Of a stretch of DNA of 64,000 nt, positions 54,823 through 64,000 are shown piece after piece. How positions within the stretch are numbered: position 1 is the stretch's first letter; each line of letters begins with the position of its first letter. The position numbers and the translations under genes were made by a program. This DNA is from Coptis chinensis. Its lineage: Eukaryota; Streptophyta; Magnoliopsida; Ranunculales; Ranunculaceae. The DNA lies in the NCBI GenBank assembly GCA_015680905.1, contig CM027378.1:4526001-4590000 (forward strand), given 5' to 3'. The notes beneath the pieces were generated by a model that made no database searches, was not told the DNA's origin, and saw only the letters and a list, made by a program, of their open reading frames with translations.

Positions 54823-56881
54823 ATGGAGGGTTTTTCTCCAAATGATAGAAGTAGTTGGGTGAATTTAGACTGCCATGACACCCACTTTATAAATGTCATG
54901 GACTTTGTGGTAAAAAAACAATTGTAACAAGATCTTCATGTCGTGTCCTTGTCGTGTGTGTAAAAATGAAGGGAAAGCAAAAACCTACGAACTTGTGAGG
55001 TATCACATCTATAAAAACCGATTCGACCCAACATATTTAAACTGGATATTTCATGGTGAAGAAAGACATGATCTCAATGCACGCAAATACTTGAAACTTT
55101 TGGGGATAAAGAAGAAGTATTGGGTGACAGACAATAATCGTAAAAAGCGTGGAGTGTTCTATCTTACACCTGCCGAGAAGTCTTTGTTTTTTACCACCTT
55201 AAGAAACATGCACGTACTTGTTGGTTTTAGTAGCAATTGGAGGATTATCGTCAAGGAGGGGTCCATGGAACTCAAAGGGATGAAGTCTCATGACTATCAC
55301 ATTCTAATGCAACATTTGCTTCCTGTATTGATCCAGCATGCATATAAAGATTGGAAGGAAGCCCAGGCTGTTATATTGAGTTTTTGTACTTTTTTTCATG
55401 CTCTATGCTCGAGGAGAATTGAAGTTGATGTGTTGGTTATACTTGAGATGGGTATGGCCAGAACTTTATGTGAGCTTGAGAAGATGTGTCCTCTGTCGCT
55501 TTTTGTCATAATGATGCACCTTCCCATTCATTTAGCCTATGAGGCCCGCGTGTTAGGACCAGTGTTCTATTGGTGGATGTATGTCTTTGAAAGGTATACT
55601 TAGATAAAAAAGTACTTTTCACATGATTATTTGGTTTTATTTCTCGTACTTTCTATTTAAGTTTTGTTATTTAAATGTTAATGAAGCAGTACAAGGATTA
55701 TGTTACTAATAAAGCACGTCCAGAAGGTTGCATTGCTGAGCGATACTTGAAGGAGGAGACAATGATATACTGTGGAGGATACAAAGGAGGGGGTGGCCTC
55801 CTTCAAAAGCTAGAAGAGTGCACCGTGGGTTTTGAGGTAACAATGCCTCCTGGTTTGCTTGATGAAGTTGACAAAGTAGGTCCTCTTGGTCCAAAGTAAA
55901 CGTTACCTTTTAAAGGGTGTTGAGTGGGAGCAAGCACGTAAGTGGATATTGAAAAGTCATCCAAAGTATGAAATGTGGGAGAAGTAAGTCTATTGTAGTT
56001 TACGTGTATGTATTTTTCAATTACCAAATAGACATTTTTATATTATTTATTGTGTTTTATTAATGATATTGAACAGAGAGTACAATAACTTCCTCGAGGT
56101 CTGCAAGAGAAACACAGGAAGAAAGTCTGGCCAATTCAAAGTACCTGATGTTCAACTTGATGTTCAAAGTCTGGCCAGTTCAAAGTAGCAATTCATGCCA
56201 TGGTTAAGGAGACAACTTGATGTTCAAAACCCGAAAGATGACGAGCTTATAGAAATAGCAAGGGGACCAGCACGTTTTGCCATAACATATGAGAAGTATA
56301 CATTCAATGGATTTTTATTTGTCACCAAAGATTATGAGTTGACTAAAAGAAACCAAAACAGTAGAGTTTGTACCAAGTGCCCAACTACCTTTCGCTCGAG
56401 TCCTAAGGATAAAAATCCTATAGAAGCATCTGCTGAATACTACGGTGTTCTTAGGAAAATTGTTCAATTGGAGTACCGAAATACTGATTACAAACCAGTG
56501 TTATTCAAGTGCGATTGGGTTAAGCTCCCGAATGGTGTGAAAGTGGATAACGAGTCAAAACTGTTGTTGGTCAATCTATCCAATATACTTGGTTCATCTC
56601 AAATGAATGACCAGCCATTCATTCTTACTGAGCATGTATCCCAGGTCTTTTACTCTAAAGACCCAGTGAATCTTGATTGGCATGTGGTTATTGAGGTTCC
56701 AAGAAAGGTTTATTCTGATCTGGACTCAACAAGAGTAGTGTCAGAAAATATAGTTGTGGATGAATCGTTCGCGAAGCCTATCGTTCCAGAACGTGTGGAG
56801 GATGAGTTGATCTTTAATGAAGAGAATATGGTTGCTACTGTTGAGGTTATCAACCGAAGAAAAAGACCTAGAAAGAAATGA
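54823..56881 (+). pseudogene. CACTA TNP2 transposase lacking its catalytic domain
   Basis: Starts MEGFSPNDRSSWVNLDCHD at 54823 (transposase-associated N-terminal domain). A one-base slip in the A run at 54911-54918 shifts the frame. Then SCPCRVCKN and LNWIFHGE. At this point the large Transposase_21 (TNP2) core expected in the family is absent: the sequence jumps via HDLNARKYLKLLGI to YLTPAEKSLFFTTLRNMHV and the DUF4218 domain (LKGMKSHDYHILMQHLLPV, FCTFFHALCSRRIE, ARPEGCIAERYL after an intron at about 55593-55687). A stop at 55899 and another at 56186 precede the DUF4216 domain (EYYGVLRKIVQLEYRN, PVLFKCDWVKLP, QVFYSKDPVNLDWHVVIEVP). It ends in basic RRKRPRKK. Confidence 0.88.
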
Positions 56882-57128
56882 GATGTTATATTATTATTAT
56901 ATGAAGTCTTTTGTTCCGAGAATTACATATTTAAACCTGTTTTGCTGCTTGTTATGAATTCATATTTAAATTAGTGGTTCACATTTTTAAATTAGTGTTT
57001 CACATTTTGACTAATTTCTAAATTCATTTTTTGTTATTTGTACGTTGATCCTTATTGTATTGATCATTAACTTAAATGTATATGCAAGTGTTTGTTTAAT
57101 TTGCAGAGTCTAGTTGTCGCTCTGTACT

Positions 57129-59034
57129 ATGGCTAGTAGCATATCCCAAGATTCAGCTCACCCACTAAAGGACTCCCCCAACACTAACACTGGTAAGTAG
57201 TTCATAATTCATAGTTCATAAGTAGTTAATTATTTCCATTTCATCCTTGTATAACATCATCAGTTTTTGCATTATCAGGTGGGTCTGCTACTTCACGACC
57301 GCGCTCAGATAACACTAGAGGTCCTACTCTACCTATATTCGATCATTTGGAAGAGGGGCAGAGAATTGAACTTTGGCTTAATATCTATAACCAGCCTGAT
57401 TTTCCTAAAGAAGGTGTCAATAGACTATCTAGTGAAGCTGCTCGCCTTGCGGACCATGAGATCCCATGCTTCTATAAGGATTGGCCAACTATGATGAAAC
57501 TTAGTAAAGGAACTCACTATACCAACATCATTAAAAGCTTGAACGACACTTTTGTATTTGTTAATGGTGACGAAGACAAGGGGGTAGACTGTAAGTATGT
57601 TCGGGATAAAGTCATGGCCGCTTAGAGGAGCCACAAGGGTGAATTGAAAAAGAAATATGTTGCTGGTAAGGATCCAGAAATTGTGAAAATGAAGGCACCA
57701 GACGGAATCCCTTTGGAGGATTGGAAAGCTTTTGTGAATCATTGTAATTCAAATGAATTTAAGGTACTGTCTTAGACATTCTAACGATATACTATACGAT
57801 ATGCCCTGTCCTTACTAGCTTATAAGATGCAAAGCAAACTGTAACTTAATTTGTATATGTTATGTAGGCATTAAGTGCAAGAAATGTTCAGAACCGTGCA
57901 ATGCAAATTGAACCAAACTGTGGGGGGAGGAGACCGGCACAAGTTTATCGCAGTAAAATTGCAAATGAACAAGGTGTGTCGGTGGAAAAAGTTGATCGGG
58001 GTGATATGTACGTAGAAATGCACACACTTAAAAAAAGTGGTACACCCCAACGACAAAGTTTGGCAGTAAGTCTTTATTTTATATGCTTTTTTCTTGGATG
58101 CTTAGTCAATGCATCACTTATATATATATACTATTTAAAAGTGTATGCTTCATCAGTGATACATCTGTGTTATCTATATGATTTTAGAATGTTTTTATGT
58201 TTTCCATTGAATAGGATAAGATTTCTCAACGTTCCCCTTTGAACTCTAACACGACCTCCAACTCCGACTTTGAAGCATGCGACAATGATGTTGTGACAGA
58301 GGTATGAATTTATACTTTGCTCAATTTTTTTTTTATTCCTCGAATTAAAATCTACAAGTACACAGGTTGTTGGTAAAGACTCAAGAGGGCATATGCGGGT
58401 CATGGGCTCTGGTGTTTCTAAATCTTCATTTAAGCATTCAGCTCCTTATAGGAAGATATATCAGAAACAGATTAAGGTCACTGAGAAGTTAAAAAATCAG
58501 TTTGAAAAGAAAATTGATGAGCTGAAGGACTCATTTGATGGAAAAGTAAATCAGATTAATGAAACGGTGCAGAATCTTGTCCGCCATATGCCACCTACAT
58601 GTAATTCCCCTGCTAGACCTTCTGGATCACATGATATATTCTCTCAGGTACGAATACGTATGACTTTATTTTATTCTCATAGTAATAGTAAAATTTAATG
58701 GTTTGTGTATTTGAACTTTTAACTAATGTTATTTTATTTTATTTTTTATCTATTTTTGAAGGGACCCGATTACATGAATGCTGAAGTCATTGTGAGAGCC
58801 TTTTGGCCCTTGAGAAAGGTTGCATCTGGGAGGGTGAAACAAGTTGATCCAACATTTAGGATTGGAGATAGAACTTTGGGGGATGGAAAATTCTTGGTTT
58901 ACATTGAGGCGATTACTATAGGTTCTTGCAAATTGCCTAAGCCCTATAATCACTTTCGTACCCTTGGTCAAGTTGGGCACGGATATGTTATTTGGCCTAA
59001 AGAATTTCTGCAGTTTCTCCCCCCTCATTGTTAA
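57129..59034 (+). pseudogene. CACTA TNPA-type (Transposase_24/23) gene, near intact
   Basis: Six exons with clean GT/AG borders: 57129-57192, about 57279-57763, 57868-58065, 58215-58301, 58365-58648 and 58762-59034. Exon 2 has LPIFDHLEEGQRIELWLN and FYKDWPTMMKL. Exon 3 has the Transposase_24 core (NVQNRAMQIEPNCGGRRP and SVEKVDRGDMYVEMHTLKK). Exon 5 has a coiled coil (EKLKNQFEKKIDELKDSF). Exon 6 is Transposase_23-like (VDPTFRIGDRTLGDGKF and FRTLGQVGHGYVIWPKEFL). The only lesion seen is a TAG at 57623-57625, after KVMAA. This protein binds subterminal repeats and aids transposition. Confidence 0.82.
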
Positions 59035-59298
59035 AGGCCATTTCTCCTCTTTTAGCAGACACATAGGGTCTTTTTCATCTTGGACTTGGAAGTATTTTAT
59101 TTTGTATTAGTCAAGCTAGGATTTTGGACGTGTTACTTTACTTTTTGGATATGTTGTTTTGTTATGGATACTTTCGATGTGTTATTTTGTTTTATGGATA
59201 TTTTGGTTGTGTTATATGTTAGATGAGCTTGTTTTATAGATATTTTGATTGTGATATATCGGTACTTGCAATTGTGTGGTTGTTTGTTTACTTTTTCA

Positions 59299-59909
59299 GG
59301 TGGCGGGATTCACTGTACTAATCTAACCCCTTTTTAGCTCCACCAACGCAAACTAGATATTGGCGTTGCTGGTCCCAAGCCCAGGTAAAGGAGGAGGGAA
59401 AAGGCAAAACTGATTGGTTTTTGCAGGTTATAAAGTGAGAGCAACCTTACTTGTCCCTTGAAGCACAAGAATATGTAGATTTAGTTCCCGAGTTGAATAA
59501 TATAGTGTCTGCAATTCAAGTGTTATTGGTAAGTTATTATGTATAACCGTGTTACTTTGATACTTATCCATTTTGTTTTCTTCCAACGAACACTGAATCT
59601 CTTGATAATTTCTTGAAGACGAGAATTGTTCGTAGCCTGAGAGGTTTGAGTTTTCTGAAGGTTCTTCTTGGAATAACAAGCATTAGGAAGGTAGAGCCTT
59701 ACATGCCATGATTCCTCCGTTCTCACAAACGAAGGTAGAGCCTTACATGCAATCCCTACTTTATGACATTTTAAGGTAAACCCTTATATTTTTTGGTATG
59801 TAGGCTCAACAAAAGTTACAACCGCTGGCCCTCCAGCAGTAAATGAGTATTCGAGACTTCAAAATCCAAAAGCAAGCTTCAGAGTGGTTCAACCAGAAGT
59901 TGTACCAAG
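59299..59909 (+). pseudogene. Unidentified host-like exons
   Basis: Splice-bounded open pieces follow the CACTA gene: 59427-59529, with SLEAQEYVDLVPELNNIVSA after an early stop, then GTAAG; and 59814-59909, between TAG and GTATC, with VTTAGPPAVNEYSRLQNPKA and SFRVVQPEVVPR. They look like real protein exons and lie on the same strand as everything around them, but I do not recognise the genes. They may come from one or two sources. Confidence 0.45.
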
Positions 59910-60125
59910 GTATCTATACCAGTTTCAGAATTTTAAGGACTTAATAGAAATGTCTGTCAGTATTGATGCTAGTTTCTACATTTATGCCTTGAATACTAAT
60001 TTTATCTTGCTACATTTAAAAACATAAAAACTAATTTTATGCCATGCTACATTTATCTTGCTCTTCGGATCTACTAGTTTTGAACACTGAAGAGTCCATA
60101 TTGATTGTTCCCTGCTTTTAATACA

Positions 60126-61167
60126 GAAACCTTAGACTCACATTGCGGATGAGCGGACTAACAATCATGGTAGCTCACATGATGGAAATCGTGAGTTGGT
60201 CAGTATATATTTTTATTGCTACATTTTTAATTATCATACTTCTTTTTATTTTTCTCTTGCTTCAAGGTCTTGAATACTAAACCTAGAATAATGTGTTTGC
60301 TATTTTTGAATAAATGCAGAATCTCTTAGTGGATTGGATCAGCTCGAGCAAAATCGAGCATAAGCCCATTTCTATTGAGGCGCATGTAAGACAAGAGGGT
60401 AAGCATATACTGTAGAAGAAGAAGCATGTCTACCACAGGCTCAAAATCCTTTAGTTTTTGCAAATCGTCTAACGCCTTTCCTGCCTAACTTAGAGGAAAA
60501 TGCTCAACCTGAGAGGCAAGTCTCCCCAGAAAAGCTTTATCGAGCAGCTTTGTTGAGAGACCGGTTTGCTGATACTATCCTCAAAGCTCGATAGAAGACT
60601 CTCGATCAGGTTGGTTACAAATTTGGGCTGGTTATTGAAATTTACCATGTTCATACCTGTCCATTTTCTTAGTGTTTTATGCTCCGGATGTGATCGGGTA
60701 TAATTTGATCTGCTGAGGTTAGGGTGAAAAGGGAGATCCTGAGAAACTGCAGCGTGAGCGAGAGGAGCTTGAAAGGAAACAAAGGGAAGGTTTGGACTTC
60801 TAACCTGTTGCATGGTAACTTTGATTTCTTAAAGGTTGTTTACTTAGTTACTGACATCTTGGGGTTAATGGTGATTAATTATAAGTCATGTGTTTTATGA
60901 GATCGAAAAAGCTCTCGGTTGCGGGGCAGAGGCCAAAGCTACGAAAATGCTCTGAGGCGGTCGATGCAGAGCAGTTGAAGCCAAAAAAGAAAAGAGGGAG
61001 CTTGAGAGAAGCTGCACACCAGGCTTTACAAAATGTAAATAACAAGAATTCTTACTTCAGTTTCCGTTTAGTAGATCTGTACTGAAAGCGTTCGTTGAAA
61101 TTATCCTCTTGTTGTATGCAGATGGAAAAGACAGTTGAAATCAATGAAAACTACCAATTTCTGGAAT
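60126..61167 (+). pseudogene. GTE8/GTE10-type bromodomain factor, 3' fragment
   Basis: Plant GTE (BET-like) proteins bind acetylated histones, and this fragment covers the region after the bromodomain and NET domain. Pieces: TNNHGSSHDGNRE (about 60154-60192), ESLSGLDQLEQN (60320), KPISIEAHVRQEG, NPLVFANRLTPFLPNLEENA, then RQVSPEKLYRAALLRDRFAD and TILKAR with a TAG at about 60592 (60436-60609), GEKGDPEKLQREREELERKQ (60722-60790), a frame-shifted EKA...EAKATK stretch and EREAAHQALQN (60901-61034), and MEKTVEINENYQFLE (61122-61166). Introns remain between them. There are several stops and frameshifts. The last exon is fused directly to an ARF exon. Confidence 0.8.
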
Positions 61168-61572
61168 GATGAACTGCTCACTGAATTAGACCATATGTTT
61201 GATTTTAATGGGGAGTTGATGGCTCATGGCAAAAATTGGCAAGTTATTATCTACACTGATAATGAAGGAGATGCGATGCTCGTGGGAGATGGCCCTTGGC
61301 AGTAAGTACTCATTTTTTTTTCTTTATATTTTTTACTGCGAAATTAAAGCAAAAGTTGCATTTATGTTCAATCTCTCCCATTATTTGTCTACAGGGAATT
61401 CTGTAGCATGGTTCGCAAGATCTTCATCTACACAAGGGAAGAACAGAAAATTAACCCAGGGACTTTGAACTCAAGGGTTGACGAAAATCCTGTGATTGCA
61501 GAGGAAAGAACAGGTGCTAAGGAAACTATTTCATTACTAGTGCCCTCTGCAACTAGTCCTAAGAACTGCTAA
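61163..61572 (+). pseudogene. Auxin response factor C-terminal (PB1) fragment
   Basis: Two exons with an intact splice junction: 61163-61301 (NDELLTELDHMFDFNGELMA, GKNWQVIIYTDNEGDAMLVG, DGPWQ) and 61395-61572 (EFCSMVRKIFIYTREEQ, INPGTLNSRVDENPV, ending SATSPKNC and stop). This is the end of the ARF PB1 dimerisation domain and tail, most like the ARF1/ARF2 group. The acidic DNEGD box and DxPWQEFC are present, with D to G in DGPWQ. No stop lies inside either exon. DNA-binding and middle regions are absent. The first exon begins within a few bases of GTE sequence, in a different frame. Confidence 0.88.
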
Positions 61573-61695
61573 ACTTCTCTCACATGGCTAGCTTGGTTAG
61601 TAAGTTGTTTGGATCCTTTCACATGACAATGTCGATGATTTAACAGTCTATGGAAGGGATAATTAGTGGTTGTGTGGTTTGAACTCCTGCTTCAG

Positions 61696-61833
61696 GTGAT
61701 GAACTTAAGGAGTCAGATTGCAAAGGTCAAGTGGATTATGTGCTTCCATCGTCAGAGGAAGAAGTTGAACCCTCGAAGTTGAGTGAGTCATTGTCCGTAA
61801 CAGAAGAAGAGGATTTCCCCATCTGTCTTGAAG
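61696..61833 (+). pseudogene. Unidentified acidic exon
   Basis: A splice-bounded open piece (TTCAG before, GTACC after) contains DELKESDCKGQVDYVLPSSE and VEPSKLSESLSVTEEEDF. It lies between the ARF and GTS1-like pieces, and I cannot assign it. Confidence 0.4.
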
Positions 61834-62457
61834 GTACCATTCTTATTTCTAGATTAAGTAGACTTCCACTGCCTTTTTCATTTTTATTTGGTCTTTGTAG
61901 TATTGGGTTTGCATGTGCTCCATTAGTTGGTACTCTACACCGGTACACATCATATAAATGATCATTCAGTACGGCAACTCTTCATTGAAATGCTCTACAG
62001 AACGAATGCAACTATGTTTCCATATTGTGACTGCAGTTCAGATGAGGGAGGGTTTGCATTTGGCAGCATGGGTCAGACATGTGATACCTTTAAAATGCAT
62101 TATTACGTATTCCTCCTAGAGGTTGTTTACTTGCTTTGGAGTAAAGTGGTTTTCAACAGAAACTAAAGCTAGACGTTAGAATTATTGACATATATCGTTC
62201 TCATGATATTGCATTATAGTTCCCTTGACACATTTTTTTTTTATCAAATACTCATTTTCGTATTCTTTTTACAATCAAGGAAGCCTAAACTATAAGCAAG
62301 TATTGCATATAAATGTACAAAATGTTTGCGATCCTTGGTATGTTTTATCAGATAATTTCTTTTTTTTTATCAGTCAATGTTATGCCTGTAGTAAATTGCC
62401 AATTAGTACATTTTTTTTTCCTTATTGATTTATCCATCTTCTTAAACTACTTTTAAG

Positions 62458-62700
62458 ACTTTGTGCCTACTGAAGGAACACAATATATAGCTATAGCTGG
62501 AGAGAAATCTTCTGAGGTGAGTACATAAATCTAATGATTTCGGCGTTTTGATTGCTCGTATTATTGCCTTATCTTACTATTTGATGGATATCCAAAGTTT
62601 GAGATTTGGGATCTCAATAGTGCAGAGCGGCTAGCACGATTACCTTAGTCTTGCAATGGAAGCTCCTTGGATCATGGTACAAAGGCAAGAGGTTTGTGTT
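62458..62700 (+). pseudogene. GTS1/DSE1-like WD40 protein fragment
   Basis: Two exon pieces resemble the middle of the Arabidopsis GTS1-type WD40 protein: 62464-62515 (PTEGTQYIAIAGEKSSE, then GTGAG) and about 62599-62700 (FEIWDLNSAERLARLP, a TAG where Gln is expected at 62647-62649, then CNGSS and KARGLC). The EIWDLN...LPQS...KGRGMC pattern is characteristic of that family, which acts in ribosome-related and growth functions. The WD40 repeats before and after are missing. The identification is from memory of one family and rests on short pieces. Confidence 0.6.
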
Positions 62701-64000
62701 TATGCTTATACCATTTTTTACTGTTTATGTAGCCCTTCTCACAATAGGTTACCAATATACTCAACAGTTATGCTGCATATCGAACATTCAACTCCTTCCA
62801 TTTATACACATGATGAATTTGCTTTTCCCATTTGCGTATGTCATTGAATCATGGAAGACATATAAACCACGTTCATCTTAGAGTAGATTTTGGCATATGT
62901 TCATTTTGATACTCAGTATTGGCCATGGAGTAGTAGTTTAACTGCTCTAAACTGCATTTTGATGATTCTAATCTGTTGTTCGTTGGTGGTTTTGTAAGTC
63001 TTATGTTTGTATAATATGCCTTGCCATTGTAGTGAATTATCTGTAATGGGCTTGTGCCTTTGTCGCATAATTTCTCTTTGCATTTCAAGACTTGCGGTTT
63101 AATTGTATCTATAACGTTTTTCATTAACGTAAATAATGAGAAAAAAAAAAAAAAAAAACAAAGATTGCCTTTTGATTACCAAGTCCAAGATCTTGTTTTA
63201 AATGATAAACATTGGTTGACTTCATTCTAGTGTCCATATCTAGTAGTGCATCTTTATTTAAGTAAATATTTGCTATTCAGTGATTAGTTATTTTCTATGC
63301 ATAATTATGATATGAATCTTACATGTGATTACCCGCTTCACCTATGTCATTCTCGGCCCAATAACATCAGATTTCGGGTTCTTCGATTGATGGATGGATC
63401 GCCTATAGTGCAACAAGGCTCTCATCAAGATCGAGTCCTTAGCAAGGTCGAAGAAGAGGCAACATGGGGCTTCTATCGCTTCCTCTCGGCCCGGCATCAC
63501 TTAACATGCCAAGTTTCATTTCTAAATGGCGTGTCCCCGGCTCTCAAATCTAGAGGCTTAACTATTTGACTCAAATATAGAAAAAGCTTAGATTAGACAT
63601 CAAGCGGGGAAGATATTTTCCCAGAAGAGTCATGCAACGCTTGCTTCGAGACGGGACCCCATCCAATTACAAGGACACAATCCCCAAATTCAAGCCTTAA
63701 TTCAAGAAAGAGAGACTTTTACAAATGGCATCATATCAACAACACCGCAATAGATTTTGCAATCTATGCCATAGATGTAGTGAGTGCAATGCAACAAAGA
63801 AGAAGAACAACCGAGGCAGCAAATGCAACAACAAGGTCCGCAATCAGATCACGGAGTTAAGCACCCCTATGAGAGTGGTGTATGTGCTCGCCGACACGCA
63901 AGACATTTATCATCAACGCCATCGCCCTCCCAGAAGTTACCTACATTGATCTTAAGCATCTTGTTTCTCTGCTCCTTTACCAACTTTTCAATCTTTGCCA
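62701..64000. other. Unassigned right edge
   Basis: 62701-63300 is AT-rich with an A18 run at 63141-63158 and no domain. 63300-64000 is richer in GC, in a style like retrotransposon gag or leader DNA (CAGCAAATGCAACAACAAGG, CGCCATCGCCCTCCCAGAAG), but no frame shows a recognisable motif. It may be the start of another element that extends beyond the window. Confidence 0.35.

Larger units (their letters stand above)
53031..59298 (+). mobile_element. CACTA transposon family 2 (left end and both genes)
   Basis: It begins CACTACAAGAAAATGGGC, a textbook CACTA terminus, with subterminal boxes (TTAGCCACGG, TTTGCCACAG) over the next 80 bases. CAT (53028-53030) would be the 3-base target duplication. 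It carries a TNP2-type gene (54823-56881) and a TNPA-type gene (57129-59034) in the usual order. The right terminus (...TTTCTTGTAGTG) is not found up to 64000. The end at 59298 is only where recognisable transposon sequence stops, and the element may run through the host-gene fragments that follow. Confidence 0.85.

Noticed and set aside
61731-61961. Read-through frame after the acidic exon as a membrane protein
   Set aside because: The hydrophobic tail lies beyond the splice donor at 61834 and is intronic.
63241-63248. TAGTAGTG as a possible right end of CACTA-2
   Set aside because: The bases before it do not match the expected inverted TIR (CCCATTTTCTTGTAGTG) and there are no subterminal repeats. 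The same holds for GTAGTG at 63776.
1-64000. CRISPR arrays, bacterial operons, phage or defence systems
   Set aside because: None seen. Gene structure, introns and mobile elements are all plant nuclear.

Overview
The window is repeat-dense nuclear DNA from a flowering plant, most likely a eudicot with a large genome. The evidence is the set of residents: Athila-lineage Ty3/gypsy retroelements with a tRNA-Asp-type primer site, two CACTA (En/Spm) transposons, a plant LINE, a PIF/Harbinger element, a Tourist-like MITE, a Pack-MULE, and fragments of plant genes (RABE-type Rab, PYD1, GTE bromodomain factor, ARF, GTS1-like WD40, NB-LRR) that keep plant-style introns. No complete, plausibly functional host gene was recognised. 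The species cannot be named from this sequence.

Left third (1-21.6 kb) is a nest. Athila element A lies on the minus strand. Its 3' part is cut by a CACTA end at 889/890. Moving right it carries three ORF3-type reading frames in a row, then integrase, RT/RNase H and protease. A second Athila element, B (10267-20859), is inserted in A's protease region with a perfect GTCGA target duplication. B has both 1.43-kb LTRs, PPT and PBS, and encodes gag and protease but no RT, RNase H, integrase or ORF3. B's own protease is split by a solo LTR (15110-16620). A resumes at 20865 with gag and is cut off near 21588.

Middle (21.6-43.3 kb): exons of a RABE-type GTPase and of dihydropyrimidine dehydrogenase (PYD1), both on the plus strand and both broken, lie side by side. 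They are followed by an unassigned stretch, a plus-strand solo Athila LTR (25910-27204), a Tourist-like MITE (27771-28218), a 6.3-kb LINE with a 14-bp target duplication (about 29969-36245), and a PIF/Harbinger element with divergent ORF1 and transposase (about 36.8-40.3 kb). About 3 kb that I could not assign comes next.

Right third (43.4-64 kb): a third Athila relative, C, is a minus-strand element that retains gag and ORF3 but no pol. It contains a 1647-bp Pack-MULE (48585-50231) with long inverted repeats and a perfect 9-bp duplication, carrying an NB-LRR fragment. A second CACTA element starts at 53031, apparently inside C's LTR. Its TNP2 gene lacks the catalytic domain, while its TNPA-like gene is nearly intact. 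Directly beyond TNPA lie fragments of unrelated host genes (unidentified exons, GTE, ARF, GTS1-like), all on the plus strand and with introns. The GTE and ARF pieces are fused inside one exon at about 61165. No right CACTA end is seen before the window ends, so these fragments may be cargo of the transposon.

The most interesting features are the gene-fragment mosaics (59.3-62.7 kb and 21.6-23.3 kb), the Pack-MULE, and Athila copies that have lost pol yet in one case still transposed. Another is the row of ORF3 genes, some of which have their own TATA-like element and leader.
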